From Dehalococcoidia bacterium (GTDB lineage: Bacteria > Chloroflexota > Dehalococcoidia > Tepidiformales > Tepidiformaceae): a stretch of 64,000 nt of DNA. The DNA is taken from contig JADZEI010000021.1 of the NCBI GenBank assembly GCA_020850615.1, positions 1-64,000 of the forward strand, given 5' to 3'. Numbering within the stretch: the first letter of the stretch is position 1; each line of letters starts with the position of its first letter. The notes beneath the pieces were generated by a model. The model had not been told where the DNA came from and did not search any database. It saw only the letters and a program-made list of their open reading frames with translations. Below, piece after piece: positions 27,144 through 34,724 of this stretch. Both the position numbers and the translations under genes were made by a program.

Positions 27144-28931
27144 ATGGCAGACCCTATCGATTCCCACGCCGACCTATCGTCGCTTTCGAAAGAGGAGCGG
27201 CTGAGCCGCATGCGCCATTCGGCGGCGCACGTGCTCGCCGAGGCGATGGTCGAGCTCATGCCCGAGGCGGAGCTCGGCATCGGGCCGCCGATCGACACCG
27301 GCTTCTACTACGACTTCCGCCTGCCCCGGCCGCTCACGCAGGAGGACCTTGGCTGGCTCGAAGAGCGGATGCGGCGCTCGCTGGCGGGCAAGCACGCGTT
27401 CCAGATGGCCTCGCTTTCGAAGGCGGAGGCGCAGGAGCGCTGGAAGGACCAGCCGTTCAAGCTCGACCTGCTCGCCGACATCGAGGAGGGGAACGTCACG
27501 CAGTGCACGCACGCGGCGTTCACGGACCTCTGCCGCGGCGGGCACGTGAACGACACGGGCGAAATCCCGGCGTCGTTCAAGCTTATGTCCATCGCGGGGG
27601 CGTACTGGCGGGGCAGCGAGAAGAACCCGCAGCTCCAGCGCGTGTACGGTGCGCTGTTCGAGACGGCGGAGGAGCTGGCCGGCTACGAACAGCAACTGGA
27701 GGAAGCGCGCCGCCGCGACCACCGGCGCATCGGTCGCGACCTGAAGCTGTTCGACCTGATCGAGAACATCGGGCCCGGGCACGTCATCTGGCTGCCCGCG
27801 GGCGCGACGATCCGGCGAGAGCTCACGCGCTGGATCGAGGACCTTGAGATCGAACGCGGCTACCAGCACGTCGTCACGCCCGTCGTGGGGAAGAAGGAGC
27901 TGTACGTGCGGTCGGGGCACTGGTCGCACTACCAGGACGCGATGTACCCGGCGATGGAGCGCGAGGGCGAGGTCTACGTGCTGCGCCCGATGAACTGCCC
28001 GAGCCACATCATGGTGTACGAATCAGAGCAGCATTCATACCGTGAGCTGCCGATCCGGATCGCCGAGCTGGGCAACATGCACCGGTGGGAGAAGTCCGGC
28101 CAGGTCACGGGCATGAGCCGCGTGCGGATCATGACGCTGAACGACGCCCACATCTTCTGCACGGACGAGAGCCAGGTCGAGCAGGAAGTCGAGGGCGTGC
28201 TCCAGCTGATGGAGTACGTGTACGGGACGCTCGGGCTGAAGAACTACACCTACCGGCTCTCGCTCGGCGACCCCGAGGACAAGGAGAAGTACGTCGACAA
28301 CCCGCCGATGTGGGAGCTGGGCGAAGCGCTGCTCCGGCGGGTGCTCCAGAAGGTCGGGCTCGAGTTCCACGAGGCGAAGGGCGAGGCGGCGTTCTACGGC
28401 CCGAAGATCGACGTCCAGTTCCAGACGGCGGCGGGCAAGGACGAAACGCTGGTCACGGTGCAGGTGGACTTCCACCTCCCCGCGCAGTTCGAGCTCGAAT
28501 ACGTCGCCGAAGACGGCTCGCGGCAGCGCCCGACGATCGTCCACCGGGGCGTGCTTTCGACCATGGAGCGGATGGTGGCGCTGCTCATCGAGGAGTACGA
28601 GGGGAACTTCCCGCTCTGGCTCTCGCCCGTGCAGGCGGTGGTCATCCCGATCGCGGACCGGCACGTGGCCTACGCGAACGAAGTGGCGGCGGCGCTGAAG
28701 GCGGAGCATCTGCGCGTCGAAGTCGACACCCGGAACGAGCGGATGAACGGCAAGATCCGGGACGCGCAGCTGCGCAAGATCCCGTACATGCTCGTGGTGG
28801 GCGACCGCGAGGCGGAGGCGCGCGCGGCAGCGGTACGCGTCCGCGGCGGTGGTGACCTCGGCGCGACGCCGGTCACGGAGATCGTGGCGAAGCTCAAGGG
28901 CGAGCGGGACCGCAAAGCGCTGGTGCCCTGA
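27144..28931 (+). CDS. thrS: threonyl-tRNA synthetase lacking the TGS domain
   Basis: The 595-residue enzyme charges tRNA-Thr. It begins directly at the editing domain (MRHSAAHVLAEA near residue 24, with the HxxxH site, and CRGGH near 133), so the usual N-terminal TGS domain of about 60 residues is absent. The class II catalytic core follows: VLRPMNCPSHIMVYES, the motif 2 region RIAELGNMHRWEKSGQ and motif 3 TIVHRGVLSTMERM. It ends with an anticodon-binding domain (PIADRHVAYANEVAAALK onward). The ATG follows GGAGG within the T-box leader. Confidence 0.95.
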   Translation: MADPIDSHADLSSLSKEERLSRMRHSAAHVLAEAMVELMPEAELGIGPPIDTGFYYDFRLPRPLTQEDLGWLEERMRRSLAGKHAFQMASLSKAEAQERWKDQPFKLDLLADIEEGNVTQCTHAAFTDLCRGGHVNDTGEIPASFKLMSIAGAYWRGSEKNPQLQRVYGALFETAEELAGYEQQLEEARRRDHRRIGRDLKLFDLIENIGPGHVIWLPAGATIRRELTRWIEDLEIERGYQHVVTPVVGKKELYVRSGHWSHYQDAMYPAMEREGEVYVLRPMNCPSHIMVYESEQHSYRELPIRIAELGNMHRWEKSGQVTGMSRVRIMTLNDAHIFCTDESQVEQEVEGVLQLMEYVYGTLGLKNYTYRLSLGDPEDKEKYVDNPPMWELGEALLRRVLQKVGLEFHEAKGEAAFYGPKIDVQFQTAAGKDETLVTVQVDFHLPAQFELEYVAEDGSRQRPTIVHRGVLSTMERMVALLIEEYEGNFPLWLSPVQAVVIPIADRHVAYANEVAAALKAEHLRVEVDTRNERMNGKIRDAQLRKIPYMLVVGDREAEARAAAVRVRGGGDLGATPVTEIVAKLKGERDRKALVP

Positions 28932-28946
28932 GCGCGAAGGACGAAC

Positions 28947-28982
28947 GAGGGGGCGGCGCACTGCGTGGTGCGCCGCCCCCTC
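28947..28982. terminator. bidirectional terminator between thrS and coaE
   Basis: A perfect 15-bp stem (28947-28961 with 28968-28982) encloses the 6-base loop TGCGTG in the gap between the convergent thrS and coaE genes. On the plus side it is followed by a weak T-rich tail, CGCGTTTCG. Confidence 0.85.
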
Positions 28983-29009
28983 GCGTTTCGTCACCGTGGC
29001 GGCGTGCGG

Positions 29010-29759
29010 TCAGTCGACCTCGTCGGCCATGAGGACACCGGCCTTCTTCATGCGCTCGCGGTGTTGTTCCACGATGGGGAGCCACCAGCTGTCGAACACG
29101 GACTCGCCGAGCTGGCCGGCCGTGTGCAGGGCGCGGACACGGGCGAGCTCTTCGTGGATTGCCGCGCGCAGCTCGTCGAGCGTGCCGTTGTTCAGGTGGA
29201 GCCAGTCGGCGCCGGGGGCGCGGACCTCGACCGGGACCATCGAGGCGAGCCGCTGGTCGACCTCCTCGGGACTCATCGCGCGCGTCTCGATGAGGCGCTG
29301 CTTCGCGATGGCGTCATCGACGCCGATGAGCCAGACCTGGTCGCACCAGCGGGCGTAGCCGGGCTCCATCAGGTTCACCGCTTCCATCACGGCGATGTCG
29401 TCCGGCCCGAGCGTGCGCCGCCACTCGTCGATCACGCCCTTGATCGCCTGGGCGATGGAGCCGATCGCGGTGGTCAGGCGGTTCATCTCTTCGGGCTTGC
29501 CGAAGACCTTCGCGCCGAGGATCTTGCGGTCGATCAGCCCGTCCGCGCCGACCACGTCCTTGCCGAAGGCGGCGACGATGCGGTCGAATCCGGGCGTGCC
29601 GGGGTCATAGAGGCGGTGGACGAGCTTGTCGCCGTCGCAGTGCTTCGCGCCCGCTTCGACGAGGATCTGCCCGACGGTGGACTTCCCGGCGGCGATGGTG
29701 CCCGCCAGGCCGATGACGAGCGGGCCGCGCGGGCCTGCCCCGTTCGATGGATTGGTCAC
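29010..29759 (-). CDS. coaE: dephospho-CoA kinase-like protein
   Basis: The 249-residue P-loop kinase would phosphorylate dephospho-CoA, the last step of CoA synthesis. The P-loop GLAGTIAAGKST is near residue 18, HCDGDKLVHRLYDPG near 40, and VMEAVNLMEPGYARWCDQVWLI in the middle. The glycine-rich loop differs from the common GLTGGIGSGKS. The protein is longer than the usual 200 residues because of a C-terminal tail of about 45 residues. Translation starts at GTG behind GAGGGGAG. It converges on thrS. An alternative is a related nucleotide kinase. Confidence 0.75.
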   Translation of the reverse strand: MTNPSNGAGPRGPLVIGLAGTIAAGKSTVGQILVEAGAKHCDGDKLVHRLYDPGTPGFDRIVAAFGKDVVGADGLIDRKILGAKVFGKPEEMNRLTTAIGSIAQAIKGVIDEWRRTLGPDDIAVMEAVNLMEPGYARWCDQVWLIGVDDAIAKQRLIETRAMSPEEVDQRLASMVPVEVRAPGADWLHLNNGTLDELRAAIHEELARVRALHTAGQLGESVFDSWWLPIVEQHRERMKKAGVLMADEVD

Positions 29760-29864
29760 GAACTCCCCTCTGCTGCTGTGTGAATTGGATTCGGGCGCCC
29801 CTCAGCTCACCGGGACGCCGGGTTCAATCGATACGGGCGGAACGCCACGAAAGCGAGGCCGGGC

Positions 29865-29962
29865 TCCCTCTCCCCCCGGGAGAGGGCTGGGGTGAGGGTC
29901 GCCCCTGGCCATCGCGGTCGCCGCGCCCTCACCCCTGGGCCCTCTCCCGGGGGGAGAGGGGA
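29865..29962. repeat. inverted pair of GC-rich hairpin repeats
   Basis: Two copies of the CCCTCTCC/GGGAGAGGG hairpin element face each other: GGGAGAGGGCTGGGGTGAGG on one side and CCCTCACCCCTGGGCCCTCT on the other. The whole block could fold into one long stem. It lies in the 240-base gap between the starts and ends of coaE and the ThDP lyase. The same element occurs at 9964-10004 and 13738-13775. Confidence 0.75.
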
Positions 29963-29999
29963 ACCTGCGTGCCAGCCTGGCGCTTTGCCATCGGGTCTC

Positions 30000-31658
30000 C
30001 TACCGGGTGAGCCACGCGAACGGCTGTGGCTTCCGGTTCGCCCGCGCGCTGATCATGATGTTCACGAGCGTCGGCACGTCCTGGGCCATCGCTTCGTCCA
30101 GCGCCGGCTTGAGCTGCGACGGCTCGGTGACGTAGTAGCCCTTGCCGCCGAAGGCCTCGATGACTTTCTCATAATGCGCGCTGGGGGTGTAGGCGCCGGG
30201 CGGGAGCGGCCCCTTCGCGGGGTCGAGCTCGCTCGGGCCGCCGCCGACGCCGTTGTTGTTGATGACGATGAACGTGATCGGCAGCCGGTGGCGGCAGGCA
30301 GTCTCGACCTCCATGCCGGAGAAGCCGAAGGCGGAGTCGCCTTCGACGCAGACGACCTTCTTGTCCGGGTGCACGGCCGCGGCGGCGATGGCGAAGCCGA
30401 GGCCCACGCCCATCGTGCCGAAGGTGCCGGCGTCCAGGCGGTGGCGCGGCTCGAAGTTCGGCATGATCGTGCGGCCGATGTCCATCGTGTTCGCACCTTC
30501 GCTGGCGATGATGCAGTCCCGCGGGAGGACGTCCTTGATGTCCTTGAAGACACGGTAGTAGGTCATCGGGACGGAATCGTCGGCCATCATCTCGGCGACG
30601 CTGGCGCCGTTCTCGTCGATCTTCTTGCGGAGCTGCGTCCACCACGTCGTCTCGGAGGGGTAGTGCCAGGGGTTGGACTTGAGCGAGGCGTTGAGCTGCC
30701 CGGTGATCGCCTTCGCGTCGCCGACGAGCGCGACTTCAGTCGGCACGTTCGTGCCGATCTCCTCGGCGCTGATGTCCATCTGGATGACGCGCACCTTGGG
30801 GTCGAAGCGCGGGGGCAGGCCGAAGTGGAGGATCCAGTTCAGCCGCGCGCCCATGAGGAGCACGAGGTCGGCGTTCTGGAGGGCCGTGGAGCGCGCGGGC
30901 GCGATCGAAAGCGGGTGGTCGTCGGGGACGACGCCCTTGCCCATGGGCGTCGCGAGGTAGGGGAGCTGCGTCGCCTCGAGGAACTCGCGCACCTCGTTCT
31001 CGGCGCCGGCGTAGGCCGCGCCCTTGCCGACGATGACGAGCGGCCGCTCCGCGGACTTGAGGGCGGCGAGCGCCGACTCGATGTTCTCCTGCGGGGCGAG
31101 CGTGCGCGGGGCATCCGGGCACTTCGGCGGGTAGCTGACGGTCTCCTCTTCGACGGAACCGCTGATGATGTCGCCCGCGAGGTCGAGGTAGGCGGCGCCG
31201 GGGCGGCCGTAGATGGAGGTGCGCACCGCCTGCTCGATGTAGAAGGGGAGGCGGGCGATGCTATCGGGCCGGGCCGCGTACTTCACGAAGGGGCGGGCCG
31301 CTTCGACTTGCGGGGCTTCCTGGAAGGCACCCTGGCCGTTCTGGTAGGAGTCGTTCGCGCCGCCAATCAGGATCATCGGCCAGCAGTTCGACCACGCGTT
31401 CGAAAGGCCGGCGATGCCGTGGACCATGCCGGGGCCGGAGACCGCGAGACAGACGCCGGGGCGGCCGGTCATGTAGCCAACGGCGCCGGCGGCGTAGCTC
31501 GCCGACTGCTCGTTGCGGAAGCCGATGAACTTGATGCCTTCCTTCTGGGCGGCGTAGGCGATGGGGACGACCGGGACGCCGATGACGCCGAACATATACT
31601 GAACGCCCTGCTGGGCGAGCGAGCGGGCGATGATCGTCGCGCCGTCGATAGTGGCCAT
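30000..31658 (-). CDS. ThDP enzyme, 2-hydroxyacyl-CoA lyase / oxalyl-CoA decarboxylase type
   Basis: A 552-residue thiamine-diphosphate enzyme. The cofactor-activating Glu is in RNEQSASYAA near residue 50, the ThDP/Mg motif runs from GDSAFGFSG to INNN near 450, and GVCLAVSGPGMVHGIAGLSNAWSNCWPM matches the HACL/oxalyl-CoA decarboxylase branch. Such enzymes cleave 2-hydroxyacyl-CoA or decarboxylate oxalyl-CoA, releasing formyl-CoA or CO2. It is cytoplasmic. An oxalate gene partner (formyl-CoA transferase) is not adjacent, so the lyase role is as likely. A related enzyme is encoded at 43133-44779. Confidence 0.85.
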   Translation of the reverse strand: MATIDGATIIARSLAQQGVQYMFGVIGVPVVPIAYAAQKEGIKFIGFRNEQSASYAAGAVGYMTGRPGVCLAVSGPGMVHGIAGLSNAWSNCWPMILIGGANDSYQNGQGAFQEAPQVEAARPFVKYAARPDSIARLPFYIEQAVRTSIYGRPGAAYLDLAGDIISGSVEEETVSYPPKCPDAPRTLAPQENIESALAALKSAERPLVIVGKGAAYAGAENEVREFLEATQLPYLATPMGKGVVPDDHPLSIAPARSTALQNADLVLLMGARLNWILHFGLPPRFDPKVRVIQMDISAEEIGTNVPTEVALVGDAKAITGQLNASLKSNPWHYPSETTWWTQLRKKIDENGASVAEMMADDSVPMTYYRVFKDIKDVLPRDCIIASEGANTMDIGRTIMPNFEPRHRLDAGTFGTMGVGLGFAIAAAAVHPDKKVVCVEGDSAFGFSGMEVETACRHRLPITFIVINNNGVGGGPSELDPAKGPLPPGAYTPSAHYEKVIEAFGGKGYYVTEPSQLKPALDEAMAQDVPTLVNIMISARANRKPQPFAWLTR

Positions 31659-31776
31659 GGTGCGGACTCCAGGGAGGGGATGTGGGCGGCATCCTACGGT
31701 AAGGTTGGCACCGGCGCGAACGATTCTTCATGCGTTCGTGACCGCCGGTGCGATGGCGGTGTGGTAGATTCGCCGC

Positions 31777-32472
31777 ATGGCCAGCCGGATCGGCACAGCT
31801 CGCCTTGCGGGCCTCCTCGCGTTTGCCCTGGTCGGGACGGGGCTGACGCTGGCGTTGCTGGTCCTGCGCGTCCGGCACACGGGGCTGCTGCACTTCGGCT
31901 TCCTCGCCTGGAACCTGATGCTGGCGTGGATCCCAATGGTGCTCGCGCTCGTCATCCTCGGGTTGCACCGCGCGCGGACGCACGGGGCGGTGCTCGGCGC
32001 GGTCGCGGTGCCGTGGCTGCTCTTCCTGCCCAACGCCCCTTATGTCGCGACCGACGTGATCCACCTGCAGACGGCCTGGGGCGGCGTCCCGTGGTGGTTC
32101 GACACGGTCCTGGTGGGGGCGGCGGCCGGGACGGGCATGCTCCTGGGGTACAGCGCGCTGCTCGTGGTCCAGGTGGTCGCGACGCAGCGGTACGGTTCGC
32201 TCGTGGGGTGGGCGGTGGCGCTGGGGTCGCTCGGGCTGAGCGGCGTCGGCATCTACCTGGGGCGGTTCCTGCGGTTCAACAGCTGGGACGTGGTGGCCGA
32301 CCCGGGCATCTTCGTCAGCATCGCCACGCGGCGGTTCGAAGACCCCTTCGCGAACGACTTCCTGCTCGCGGCGGTCGCGGGGTTCGCGATCGCGCTGGTG
32401 GTGGGCTACCTGGTGTTCCTCGCGGCCACATCGACGCTCGAATCGGGCTCCCGGCGCGTGCCGGCGCGGTAA
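31777..32472 (+). CDS. DUF1361 membrane protein
   Basis: The 231-residue protein has about six hydrophobic helices and the DUF1361 hallmarks FLAWNLMLAWIPMVLAL near residue 40, WLLFLPNAPYVATDVIHL near 85 and YLGRFLRFNSWDV in the second half. The family is of unknown function in the cytoplasmic membrane. There is no Shine-Dalgarno; TAGATT at 31765-31770 ends six bases before the ATG, a leaderless arrangement. It is divergent from the ThDP lyase. Confidence 0.87.
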   Translation: MASRIGTARLAGLLAFALVGTGLTLALLVLRVRHTGLLHFGFLAWNLMLAWIPMVLALVILGLHRARTHGAVLGAVAVPWLLFLPNAPYVATDVIHLQTAWGGVPWWFDTVLVGAAAGTGMLLGYSALLVVQVVATQRYGSLVGWAVALGSLGLSGVGIYLGRFLRFNSWDVVADPGIFVSIATRRFEDPFANDFLLAAVAGFAIALVVGYLVFLAATSTLESGSRRVPAR

Positions 32473-32502
32473 GCGGTAAAATACCTCCGATCGGAGGGAG
32501 CG

Positions 32503-33138
32503 GTGTTCCACTTCAGCACTACCTGGCGGATCGGCGCAGTCGCGCTGTTGCTCATGCCCGCGGCGATCGCCTGCGGCAACGACGATGCCCCATTGCGCTC
32601 GTGGGAGCTGCGCCAGCTCGAAGAGATGGCGGCGATGACGCCCTGCGCGCCGGTCGACAGCAGCGGCACCATCCTGCCGGACCCGGGCGACGACGTCGCA
32701 GGCGAAGCGTACCCGGCGCTGGAAGGCGGGTCGGTGGACGCGTCGGTCGACCTCGAGCCGTTCCCGGGGAGCGAGCTGGTCGACGGGTTCGAGAAGGATG
32801 ACGTTGGCCCTGGCACCGACCGCGGGCGGGTCCAGGTCTGGGCGGTCGAAGCACCGCTCCAGGACGTCCTCGACCACTACGCCGCGCAGTTCCTCGAGAT
32901 GGGGTGGGCGATGACGGGGATGGGCTACGGGGTGACGGGCATCGCCTGCACGTACGTCCCGTTCCGGCAGCGCCAGGCGCTCGGCGGCCCGGACGACTGG
33001 GCCATCATCGGCAACGAGTACATCCCGCGCGAAGACGTGGACTCCGAGGATGTCCCGCCCGGGTCCCGAGACAAGGGCGTGCCCTTCGCGCCGCGGATCC
33101 CCGGTAAAACCGTGTACTACCTCATCACGCCGGACTGA
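32503..33138 (+). CDS. lipoprotein of unknown function
   Basis: A 211-residue protein with a signal peptide ending in the lipobox AAIAC (Cys24), then a domain of about 180 residues. The segment DASVDLEPFPGSELVDGFEKDD and LQDVLDHYAAQFLEMGWAMTG resemble small lipoproteins of other genomes that measure a difference between two quantities, but I cannot name a family. The GTG start is preceded by GGAGGGAG. Its end overlaps the convergent HTH gene by 22 bases. Confidence 0.7.
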   Translation: MFHFSTTWRIGAVALLLMPAAIACGNDDAPLRSWELRQLEEMAAMTPCAPVDSSGTILPDPGDDVAGEAYPALEGGSVDASVDLEPFPGSELVDGFEKDDVGPGTDRGRVQVWAVEAPLQDVLDHYAAQFLEMGWAMTGMGYGVTGIACTYVPFRQRQALGGPDDWAIIGNEYIPREDVDSEDVPPGSRDKGVPFAPRIPGKTVYYLITPD

Positions 33139-33476
33139 GCTGGCCCAGGCGCGGGCACGAGCTCGGCGTCCGCCTCCGTGACCGGGGCGTCGGCCGCGCT
33201 GTCCGGCTGGGCGGCCTTGCGGCGCGGTTTGCGCGGAGCTGGCTGGCCCGTCGCGGGCCCGAAGCGCTGCTGGGCGCCCTGCTTGGACATGCCGTAGAGC
33301 GCGCCGACCTGGGACCAGGAGAACCCGGCTTTCCGCGCCGCCTCGACGCGGTCTTGCTCCAGCGCCTCGGCGGTTTCCCGGAGCCGGCGGGCGGCGTCGA
33401 CTGCCTCCAGGCCTGCAGACGCCAGCTCCAGCGCCATGAGCTCTTCGCGCAGCTGCCGGAGGTGACGTTTCGCCAT
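33117..33476 (-). CDS. small helix-turn-helix protein beside operator array
   Basis: The 119-residue protein has a helical N terminus (LRQLREELMALELASAGLEA, VDAARRLRETAEALEQDRVE), then a helix-turn-helix, AARKAGFSWSQVGALYGMSKQGAQQRFG at about 46-73, and a basic then acidic tail. The WSQVGALYGMSKQGAQQRF part resembles sigma region 4-like DNA readers common in actinobacteria. It has no Shine-Dalgarno; TACTCT ends seven bases before the ATG and TTGACG lies 16 bases further up, a near-consensus promoter overlapped by the first palindrome. It is therefore a plausible regulator of itself and of the micropeptide. Confidence 0.75.
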   Translation of the reverse strand: MAKRHLRQLREELMALELASAGLEAVDAARRLRETAEALEQDRVEAARKAGFSWSQVGALYGMSKQGAQQRFGPATGQPAPRKPRRKAAQPDSAADAPVTEADAELVPAPGPAQSGVMR

Positions 33477-33483
33477 GCCAGAC

Positions 33484-33511
33484 AGAGTACCGGCCGCCGC
33501 CCGGCCGTCAA
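33484..33511 (-). promoter_or_regulatory. promoter of the HTH gene, overlapped by operator 1
   Basis: On the minus strand TTGACG (33511-33506) and TACTCT (33489-33484) are 16 bases apart. The start point falls at or next to the ATG at 33476, so the mRNA would be leaderless. The -35 box is one arm of the first palindrome. Confidence 0.65.
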
Positions 33512-33593
33512 TCGGCCGTTGACCGAATCGTCAATGATCAGTTGACTTCTTCGTCAACATATGGTTGACTGACATCGTCAACTCACGGTTGAC
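33507..33593. promoter_or_regulatory. four tandem palindromic operators GTCAA-N6-GTTGAC
   Basis: Four 17-bp sites at 33507-33523, 33530-33546, 33553-33569 and 33577-33593 each read GTCAA, six variable bases, then GTTGAC. The arms GTCAA and TTGAC are exact inverted repeats in all four, while the middles differ. Centre spacing is 23, 23 and 24 bases, close to two helical turns, so bound proteins would line up on one face. The array sits between the minus-strand HTH gene and the plus-strand micropeptide. Confidence 0.85.
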
Positions 33594-33624
33594 CGCCGGA
33601 AGCGGCCGAGAGGAGGTGATGTTC

Positions 33625-33666
33625 GTGAGCAAGAAGAAGGACAAGAAAAAGGGCAAGAAGAAGTAG
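33625..33666 (+). CDS. 13-residue Lys-rich micropeptide
   Basis: A tiny ORF reads MSKKKDKKKGKKK from a GTG, or MFVSKKK... from an ATG six bases upstream. It is preceded by AGGAGGTGAT, an almost perfect match to the anti-Shine-Dalgarno of 16S rRNA, eight bases before the GTG. A strong terminator hairpin begins 30 bases after the TAG. Nine of thirteen residues are lysine, so it could bind nucleic acid or the ribosome; no known family is claimed. The strong signals and isolation between an operator array and a terminator argue that it is a real unit. Confidence 0.6.
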   Translation: MSKKKDKKKGKKK

Positions 33667-33696
33667 CCCGGGCCGCCGGAAAGACGACCGAAAAAC

Positions 33697-33721
33697 GCCC
33701 GCCGGGGAGTCCCCGGCGGGC
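33697..33721. terminator. terminator after the micropeptide
   Basis: An 11-bp perfect stem, GCCCGCCGGGG with CCCCGGCGGGC around AGT, is preceded by AAAAA and followed by ATTTCATT. It can serve the plus-strand micropeptide and the convergent enoyl-CoA hydratase gene. Confidence 0.85.
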
Positions 33722-33756
33722 ATTTCATTGGGCGCGGGTGCGGCGCTGTACCGCAG

Positions 33757-34563
33757 TCAGGCGTCCTGCCACTGCGGGTCGCGCTTCTCGAACCAGGCGG
33801 CACGGGATTCGCGCGAGTCGGCGGTTTGGCCGGCCATGATCTGGGTGCGGTTTTCGAGCTTGAGCGCGTTCTCCATCGAGATGCCGGTCACGGTCTCGTT
33901 CAGCACTTCCTTGCTGAGCCGGAGGCCGAGCGGGCTCGAACGGCGGATCCACTCCTCGGCCTGGGCCATGGCCGTGGGCATCAGGTCCTGGGGCTCGACG
34001 ACCTTCGAGACGAGGCCGATCTCCTTCGCCTCCGTCGCCGGGACGAGCCGGCCGGAATAGATCATGTCGGCGCTGAAAGATGCGCCGACCAGCTTCGGCA
34101 GGTGATACGAGCTGCCGACATCACAGCCGCTGAGGCCGAGGTTGATGAACGAGCAGGCGAAGACCGCCGTTGGCGTGGCGATGCGGACATCGCTGGCAAT
34201 GGCAATGCTCAGGCCGCCGCCCGTCGCGGGGCCGTTGACGGCCGCGATGATCGGCTGCGGGGCGCGGCGCATGCGGGTGACCATGTCGGCGAGGTCGCTC
34301 TGGAAGGTGTAGCTGTCCTGGACCTGACCGACGTTCGGCTGCCAGTTGCCCTGCTCGCCGGACGCCTTGAGGTCGAGGCCGGCGCAGAAGCCGCGGCCCT
34401 CGCCGGTGATGATGACGACGCGGGTCTCATAGTCGCGGAAGCGCTCATGCCAGAACTCGCGGAGCTCGCGGAGCAGCGTGTGGTTGATCGCGTTGAGCCG
34501 CTCCGGGCGGCTGAGCGTGAGGATGCCGATGGGGCCTTTGCGTTCGAACTTCATGCATTCCAT
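33757..34563 (-). CDS. enoyl-CoA hydratase/isomerase family protein
   Basis: A 268-residue crotonase-fold enzyme with the CoA-binding and oxyanion segments ERLNAINHTLLREL near residue 20, GRGFCAGLDLKASGE near 56 and AAVNGPATGGGLSIAIASDVRIAT near 106. A Cys/Gly-rich LGLSGCDVGSSYHLPKLVG covers the usual catalytic-Glu region, where the second acidic residue is Asp rather than the common Glu, so it may not be a standard hydratase. It acts in the cytoplasm on an unknown acyl-CoA. An alternative start is the ATG at 34554. It faces away from the histidine kinase. Confidence 0.83.
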   Translation of the reverse strand: MECMKFERKGPIGILTLSRPERLNAINHTLLRELREFWHERFRDYETRVVIITGEGRGFCAGLDLKASGEQGNWQPNVGQVQDSYTFQSDLADMVTRMRRAPQPIIAAVNGPATGGGLSIAIASDVRIATPTAVFACSFINLGLSGCDVGSSYHLPKLVGASFSADMIYSGRLVPATEAKEIGLVSKVVEPQDLMPTAMAQAEEWIRRSSPLGLRLSKEVLNETVTGISMENALKLENRTQIMAGQTADSRESRAAWFEKRDPQWQDA

Positions 34564-34724
34564 GGCTGCGAAGTTTGCCGCATCCGCGCGACCCGGGCAC
34601 GTCCACACGTGCGTTCGTTCGGCGGCGGTCCTTGTGGGGCCGAAGTTGCAGATCCATCGCAGAGCCATCGCCGGCGATTTGGGACCTCGTGATGGGCCCG
34701 GCAGCGCGTCATCATATCCGGGGC

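Noticed and set aside
28300-28900. Minus-strand frame inside thrS
   Set aside because: It has high Arg/Val/Leu shadow composition and overlaps an essential gene entirely.
29892-32801. Very long plus-strand open frame of 969 residues
   Set aside because: It is antisense to the ThDP lyase and then out of frame with DUF1361; low-complexity Arg/Ala composition is typical of GC-rich shadow frames.
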